Positions 58,561 through 64,000 of a DNA stretch of 64,000 bases are shown in pieces. Source of the DNA: Pleurodeles waltl (Eukaryota > Chordata > Amphibia > Caudata > Salamandridae); NCBI RefSeq assembly GCF_031143425.1, contig NC_090437.1, positions 845,631,978-845,695,977 on the forward strand, written 5' to 3'. Every line of letters begins with the position of its first letter. Position 1 is the stretch's first letter. Position numbers and translations under genes: made by a program. The notes under the pieces are model-generated. The model had not been told where the DNA came from. It saw nothing but the letters and a program-made list of their open reading frames with translations, and ran no database searches.

Positions 58561-59221
58561 TCATGACACACAGGTAAGACAGTGTAACTTCACATTTCAT
58601 TGACAGTTTTGTGTTTGACATTGTCACTGGCAGGCTGTGATTTCCCACTTCTATGCCCACTCAATCTAGCCTTTGGCAACTCTTTTTACAGATGTTGGTG
58701 CCCCACTATAGCTCCAATATTGACAATAATACGTATCTCTTCTTGTTTTTCTCCTTAGCTTACTTATGATTCATATATATATTTGTAGCTGTTTTCTACT
58801 GCTAACCATTCTTGTCTTCTATATATCTTTGTACTAAATGTTTTCCCTCCTAAAGGTGCTTCTCCCACTCTATGAGCTGTTATAGCTCAGGCACCTCTCA
58901 AAACTATTATGGAGGTATGGAATGGGTCTTTATTTGAGAGGTTAGAGAGTAGGAGTGGGCATCTCTGAGGAACATATAAGGAGAGATTGGGAGGGTTAAG
59001 TAGGTGTTTGGAAGGTATTGGGGACAAGGATGGGTGTTGTGCTTTGTAATGGTTCTGTGTGTTGGGGTGAGGGTGAGTGTGTATGTGAGTCTGTCTGTGT
59101 GTTTAATCTGTCCGTGGTGGTGGTTGTGGTGATGGTGCTTTGAGTTGTGTTGGTGTGTTTTTTGTGTTTGTTTAGCTTGATGGGCGTGTCATACTGTTGG
59201 TGAGGGTTTGTTTTTGCATTT
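58561..59221. other. Junction interval between F and G, no gene
   Basis: AT-rich at first (58680-58900), then GT-rich (59040-59215). The GT-rich part may be the low-complexity tail of fragment G on the other strand. No terminal repeat is visible. Confidence 0.4.
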
Positions 59222-59850
59222 TTATGTGCAGATGGGGGCTCTAGTTGTAGTGCTGCTGTCTGAGGCTGGGGCTGTTTCTTGAAAGGATGTTGGGATATTT
59301 GTGGTTCGAGGATGGGTTTGGTAAGAGGAAGGGTCCACAGAGGGATGGGCAGGTAGTGGTAGGTTGGAGGCAGTGCTGTCTGTGGGGACTCTGCTCCAGC
59401 CTAAGCCTTCCTGTACTGCAGACACAGCATGGTATATACACAACAGTGTAGTCTGCCCTTCAGAGATGCTTTGCAACACATCCTTAGCCTCCTCAGAAAG
59501 CACTGATGGGTGGGCAGGAGCTAAAGTGCCTGGTGTGAAGGAGAGACCAGCTTTTTAGAGGCTAGGTATTGGGCTACACGGGGTGGTGTGAACAGGAGGG
59601 AGATGCTAATGGATCTAGTGGTAGTGGATAAGGTAGTAAGTCACATAGATGGTCTCTGGTCCACCACCACTTGGGGCTGATCCAATGTGGAGGCCTCAGA
59701 TTCAGCAGATGTTGTGGCCTCCTCTTCATCCCTTATCACCCTCTGTGCCTCTGGTTCCTTCCATCTCGGTAGTAGGACTTTCAGACTCCCAGTGGATGTC
59801 AGTTTGCCTGACTTCTTGTCCAACATCTCCTGCTGTAGCTTAGGAGGATG
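59222..59850 (-). pseudogene. Fragment G: divergent Myb-B-like exon 3
   Basis: Begins after a TTACTTAG acceptor at 59851, the same exon-3 phase context (AG then CATC) as in B, D and F. It contains an acidic Ser/Glu-rich stretch, then GLSFTPGTLAPAHPS followed by VLSEEAKDVLQSISEGQTTL, the counterpart of the SFTPGT and LSEEAIDLL blocks in B. Several stops and frameshifts occur between these pieces. No Myb/SANT exon was recognised upstream. It looks like an older or separate subfamily of the same gene. Confidence 0.55.
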
Positions 59851-60304
59851 CTAAGTAAATGAAAGTAAAATGTTGCATGCTTTTAGTACTGTTTAAAAAA
59901 AAAAAAAAATCCATGTACTTTAATACATTCATAACCATTGTTGATGATGGTTTACTCTGGCACAAATTTGATGATGACTCTGTTGCTCATATTTCCAAAA
60001 TAATATGTACAATGACTTGTATTGTGGCAGGAAAAATCTCATGTAGTAGGCTTGTGAGGCAGTTTCTATTCCTAGGAAACAGCATTTCAAGTGTAAACAT
60101 TCATTTTACATACTTATAACACACCTCTAAGGTAGGCCCCACAAGCCAAGAGGTCAGATATCATGGTATATAAAATATACAAAATTAACATTTATTGTCT
60201 AAACATGTTAGACGACTTTAAATAACCTATTAGCTATTTTCTTTAGTATAGGAGTAGCATTCCTAATATCCCAACATTTTCTGAAATGAAGCATTTAACT
60301 TTTA

Positions 60305-61216
60305 GGGGCATATTTATACTCCGTTTGCGCCGGAATTGCGTATTTTTTTTTACGCAATTCCGACGCAAAACTAACTCCATATTTATACTTTGGCGTTAGA
60401 CGCGTCTAGCGCCAAAGTCAATGGAGTTTGCGTAATTTTTTAGCGTGGACACCTACTTTGCGTTAATGATATGCAAGGTAGGCGTTCACGTCTAAAAAAT
60501 TGACTCCGAGGCATGTGCGCCGTATTTACACTCCCGGGCAAAATTCACGCCCGGGAGTGGGCGGGTCAAAAAAAATGACGTACGGCCGCTTTTGCGCCGT
60601 TTTTTAGCGCCTGGAAAAGGCAGGCGTTAAGGGACCTGTGGGCTCTGAAGGAGCCCAGAGGTGCCCTCCCATGCCCCCACGGACACCCCCTGTCACCCTT
60701 GCCCACCCCAGGAGGACACCCAAGGCTGGAGGGACCCATCCCAGGGACATTAAGGTAAGTTCAGGTAAGTAATTTTTTTGTGGCATAGGGGGGCCTGATT
60801 TGTGCCCCCCTACATTCCACTATGCCCAATGACCATGCCCAGGGGACAGAAGTCCCCTGGGCATGGCCATTGGGCAAGGGGGCATGACTCCTGTCTTTGC
60901 TAAGACAGGAGTCATTTCTATGGGGGTTGGGAGTCGAAAAAAATGGCGCAAATCGGGTTGAGGCGAAAAATTTGCCTCAACCTGACTTGCCCCATTTTTT
61001 GACGCCCAAGCCCCATATCCCCCTACGCCGGCGCTGCCTGGTGTACGTTCTTTTTTTTCCACGCACACCAGGCTGCGCCGGCGGCTAACGCCGGCTAACG
61101 TCATTGATTAAATACGGCGCCTGCATGGCGCTTCAGAATGGCGTTAGCCGGCGCTAATTGTTTTGACACAAAACTGCGTTAGCGCAGTTTTGCGTCAAAA
61201 ATTATAAATATGGCCC
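60305..61216. mobile_element. Poly-hairpin MITE, copy 2
   Basis: Starts GGGGCATATTTATACTCCG and ends ATTATAAATATGGCCC, with TTA outside both ends (60302-60304 and 61217-61219), as expected for a Harbinger-type insertion. Consecutive hairpins cover most of it: 60323-60371, 60373-60428, 60434-60501, 60530-60558, 60607-60628, 60639-60657, 60781-60818, 60823-60876 (25-bp arms, one mismatch), 60884-60915 (14-bp perfect), 60921-61015 (arms of about 44 bases), 61026-61083 (23-bp arms), 61086-61156 and 61161-61200 (18-bp arms). Only 60661-60780 lacks an obvious fold. No coding capacity. Its termini resemble copy E. Confidence 0.9.
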
Positions 61217-62389
61217 TTAATTTATAAGTCAAACAATAGCATATTTATATCAATTTTAAATGTGCTATATAAACCTTCAGGTGTCTAGCTTAAACTTGGT
61301 GCAATTTTCTGTCACCTTGGAAAGTACATTTCAAAGGTTCCAGCACCTAGAATAAAGGCTACGTGCTGGAAGGAGTCAGGCATGCTTCCAGGAAGGGTGG
61401 GGTGGTACTTGTTCCATTTCACTTTCAAATAACAATGTGCACACAAAGGAATGTGTCACCATGCCACCTTCAAAAAGGTCTCAGTAGACAGGCAGGACAC
61501 CTACCTTAGAAGGACAAGGGGACTCACCAAACTATTTTTTTTATAGCCAAAGGTACTTCTTATCTGCCCACAGGTTGCAAACGGGCATCTTTCAAATGTA
61601 AAATTATGTCACTAGTGTTACTGTGAAGAGCAGAAGGAGGACACTAAAATGAACACTAAAATGAAGAGTTAACCTGCTTGCCTTCACTTCAGGATCCCAG
61701 CATTAACTCCAAGGATAATCTGGCATACCTCATGTGTGACCTACAGGGACACCAAAATTGTCCTAAGCAAAACATTGAGCACAGAATATGCTTTTGATAT
61801 ACTACTTTATCAACTTTAAGGCTGTTCTACAGGCAGACCACCAAATCAGATGAAAGTGGACACACACTAGGGTCATCTCCAGTGGCTGCACAACTAAGTA
61901 TTATGCACACTAGTTGATGGTCTAATATCTACTATTTGGAAGAAGATATAAATTGGAGACTTTGATAACATTGTTGCTAAATATGAGCGTGTAAACCACA
62001 GGAAAGTGGGACAGAGCTGAAAATTCTATCTTCCAAAGGTGCTTTGCTGCTGGAATGGACTTTACATCATCTCTAAGCTATCACAATTACTGGCATAATA
62101 TCAGTATGTTTGAAAGGAAAATCAGTTTTTGAAGTAGGTACAGTTTTAATTGTACATGTGTACTAAAATAGCAACCAATATTCTACCAGTTCCCTTAAAA
62201 TATCAGTGTTGGCTTAATGTGACTAATCAGTCACTTGATATATATTTTTATTTGCACAAGTCGCATTTATAAGTTTGAAGGCAGGCCCAAAGTCTCCATA
62301 ATCACACTTTCATGTTTTTATAATATAGCCACATTCTGAAGGTCATTAAGAGTTCAGCAGATGATTTTTACCACCCGCCGAAGTTCCTT
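61217..62389. other. Interval without a recognisable gene
   Basis: AT-rich, no long frame, no terminal repeats seen. Confidence 0.45.
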
Positions 62390-62900
62390 CAGGGAGGTTG
62401 CTGCCACGCAGGCTACCTCCCCCCTGCCCCATTAAGAGTTTCCCAGTCCTCTGTTTCCGCCCGCCAGCCTCACCAGCTCGTATTCGAACCGGCGGCAATG
62501 CTGTAACCCGCAGGGTGCTCCAGCAAACTCACAATGTTCACTGTCTGCAAAGCAGACTGTGAACATTGCAAGGGTGCTGGCCAGGGGGATCCCAGCACTG
62601 CCCATGCCAAGTGCACCCATTCTCTGCCAGCATTTTCATGGTGGTGGTACTACCATGAAGCCACTGATGGAAAAGGAGATCGTAATCCCCAGGGCAGCGC
62701 TGCTTGCAGCGCTTCCCTAGTGGATTGGACCCCCCCACCTCTAGATCACTGGGATTTCTGATCCTGGTGGAGCTGGCGGTTCCCTGGTGGACCGACTGCC
62801 AGAGTTGTAATGTGGCGCTCGGACCGCCACATTGGGCGTGATTCGACTGCCATCCAGGAGTCCGATGGTCTAGTGACCGCCAGACTCGTTTTGAGGCCCT
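62390..62900. mobile_element. Possible Harbinger-type MITE with GGCGGT motifs
   Basis: The right end, reverse-complemented, reads GGGCCTCAAAACGAGTCTGG and then CGGTC, like a diverged B-type terminus. Several ACCGCC or GACCGCCAC motifs precede it. The left end was not found and the start given is a guess from base composition. A strong hairpin lies at 62532-62568. Confidence 0.4.
62532..62568. repeat. 17-bp-arm hairpin
   Basis: CAATGTTCACTGTCTGC, loop AAA, GCAGACTGTGAACATTG; one mismatch in 17. It lies inside the putative 62390 MITE. Confidence 0.85.
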
Positions 62901-63434
62901 CTGTGTATAAAACTTGTTTGTAAGAATCGTACAGTGTTCCTTTGAAAGAAATTGGGTTATTGGTTGCAGGAGGTGGAAGCCCCTCTCAGGCAACAAACAC
63001 AATCCTTGTCAGAGTGAACCACAAAAGTTACTTAACTAACCTCTGCTTAACCCTCTAGTACTTTGACACCAAAGCAGTCAGGCTTAGCTTAGAGAATATG
63101 TGTAAAGTATTTATGCAGCATGCAAACAGTAATATATTTTAAACACAACACAAAATAAATCCAAAACCAATTTAAATAAATACAGTAAATGCTACTAAAT
63201 AAAATGACACCACATCTAATTAAATCCAAGCAGTAGAACCAGGGTTATGATTTTTTAGAGATTGTAGTGCAAAATAGCACCTAAAAAAACAAAGCGCCAA
63301 CTGCGGATATCAGACTGTGTGAGACTAGGAAACATTCACAATTTAAGGCTGAGTGCAATGGTCCCCAGTTTGGATACAGTCACCAGGTTACTTTCAGACA
63401 GCAAAATTTGTGAAGATTTCCTAGACAAGATAGA
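62901..63434. other. Interval without a recognisable gene
   Basis: AT-rich stretch between the possible MITE and copy H, with no assignable frame. Confidence 0.4.
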
Positions 63435-64000
63435 GGGGCTGATTACGACTTTGACGGTCTGACTGCAAGGCCACTGCGGTGGTGGCCACCAATAGACCGC
63501 AATGTTCGAGGTCATAAAGGGCGCAGGATTACGAGTTACTTAGCAAAGCCTGCCAAAAGACAGCCAAATGCCCTGGAAGAAGGGAAAGAGGCAGTCCGAG
63601 GCCCTGGGACCGCTAGCCCAACAACCAACCACCGAGTCTATTACAGCTCAGAAATCATCATGGCAGTCTACCAATGGCGGTGAGAACCATGGTGCTCGTG
63701 GTCCCGACAGTAATACAAAACACCACATTGGATAGATTTGAAAACAACACAACTGACACGCGTACACACACTGAACACACCCACCAACCACACTATAAAA
63801 CACACCCCTTCACACACCACAATCCTTTGCCTCTACAACACAGAACACAACAAATTTAGTGCAAGCAGTATGATAGGCACCACTCCATCTTACATAAGCC
63901 ACACATGTCACATCCAGACTGCACTCTCCAAACACATATTTGCACACTATCACACACTTCACTGCATGTCACCCGCTCATCACAAACCACCTCCAAATTT
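63435..64000 (+). mobile_element. Harbinger copy H, left end (continues off the right edge)
   Basis: Starts GGGGCTGATTACGACTTTGA and continues CGGTCTGACTGCAAGGCC, matching the reverse complement of the right end of C. Further in, CACCACAATCCTTTGCCTC (about 63818) corresponds to AACCCACAATCCTTTGC of copy D (about 43220), which lies 5' of Myb-A. The Myb-A gene of H should therefore begin just beyond or near the window edge; no start is recognisable here. Confidence 0.7.

Noticed and set aside
58870..58900. Possible tRNA-like segment (GTTATAGCTCAGGCACC)
   Set aside because: It resembles a tRNA A or D-arm by chance; no acceptor stem, anticodon arm or T-arm could be laid out.

Overview
This is a repeat-packed vertebrate genomic window. 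I find no convincing host gene, no rRNA and no tRNA. The coding content belongs to DNA transposons of the PIF/Harbinger superfamily, to DIRS-type tyrosine-recombinase retrotransposons, and to one decayed L1-type LINE. Large spliced Harbinger elements with Myb/SANT partner genes, DIRS elements and hairpin-rich MITEs opening with GGGGCATATTTATAC suggest a giant salamander genome, probably a salamandrid newt such as Pleurodeles. That species call is inference from repeat style, not a database match.

Layout. 1-1516 is the end of Harbinger copy A, which abuts, and probably sits inside, Harbinger copy C (1517-7225). 7226-11050 has no recognisable gene. 11050-15000 is a minus-strand L1 remnant split by two MITEs (12105-13008 and 13328-14250). 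17233-19305 looks like a solo LTR. 19491-33646 is a DIRS element with inverted terminal repeats and an internal complementary region; its body is split by an 8.6 kb Harbinger (B, 23588-32233) with matching 3-bp ATA flanks. A second, shorter DIRS wreck follows (33700-35650). A different Harbinger family (E) ends at 42704, and a 10.2 kb Harbinger (D, 42818-52973) starts 113 bases later. F (54815 to about 58560) and G (59222-59850) are truncated Harbinger pieces. 60305-61216 is a second copy of the 13328 MITE. 63435-64000 is the left end of another Harbinger (H).

The most interesting system is the three-gene Harbinger. In B and D the order is Myb-A converging on the transposase, then a short divergent promoter, then a second unrelated-looking Myb/SANT gene (Myb-B). 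Myb-B has three exons; exons 1 and 2 are 114 and 271 bases in both B and D, and exon 2 is also 271 bases in F. A CCAAT-containing block in the divergent promoter is alignable between B and D although their termini differ. A tandem array lies 3' of Myb-B in A, B and F. Every transposase copy is dead, and the catalytic damage differs from copy to copy. Only Myb-A of B is still open across its two exons (400 codons).

The second standout is structural. The MITEs at 13328 and 60305, and the unrelated repeat at 20127-20687, are built almost entirely of consecutive hairpins. All positions and alignments were read by eye; identities are qualitative.
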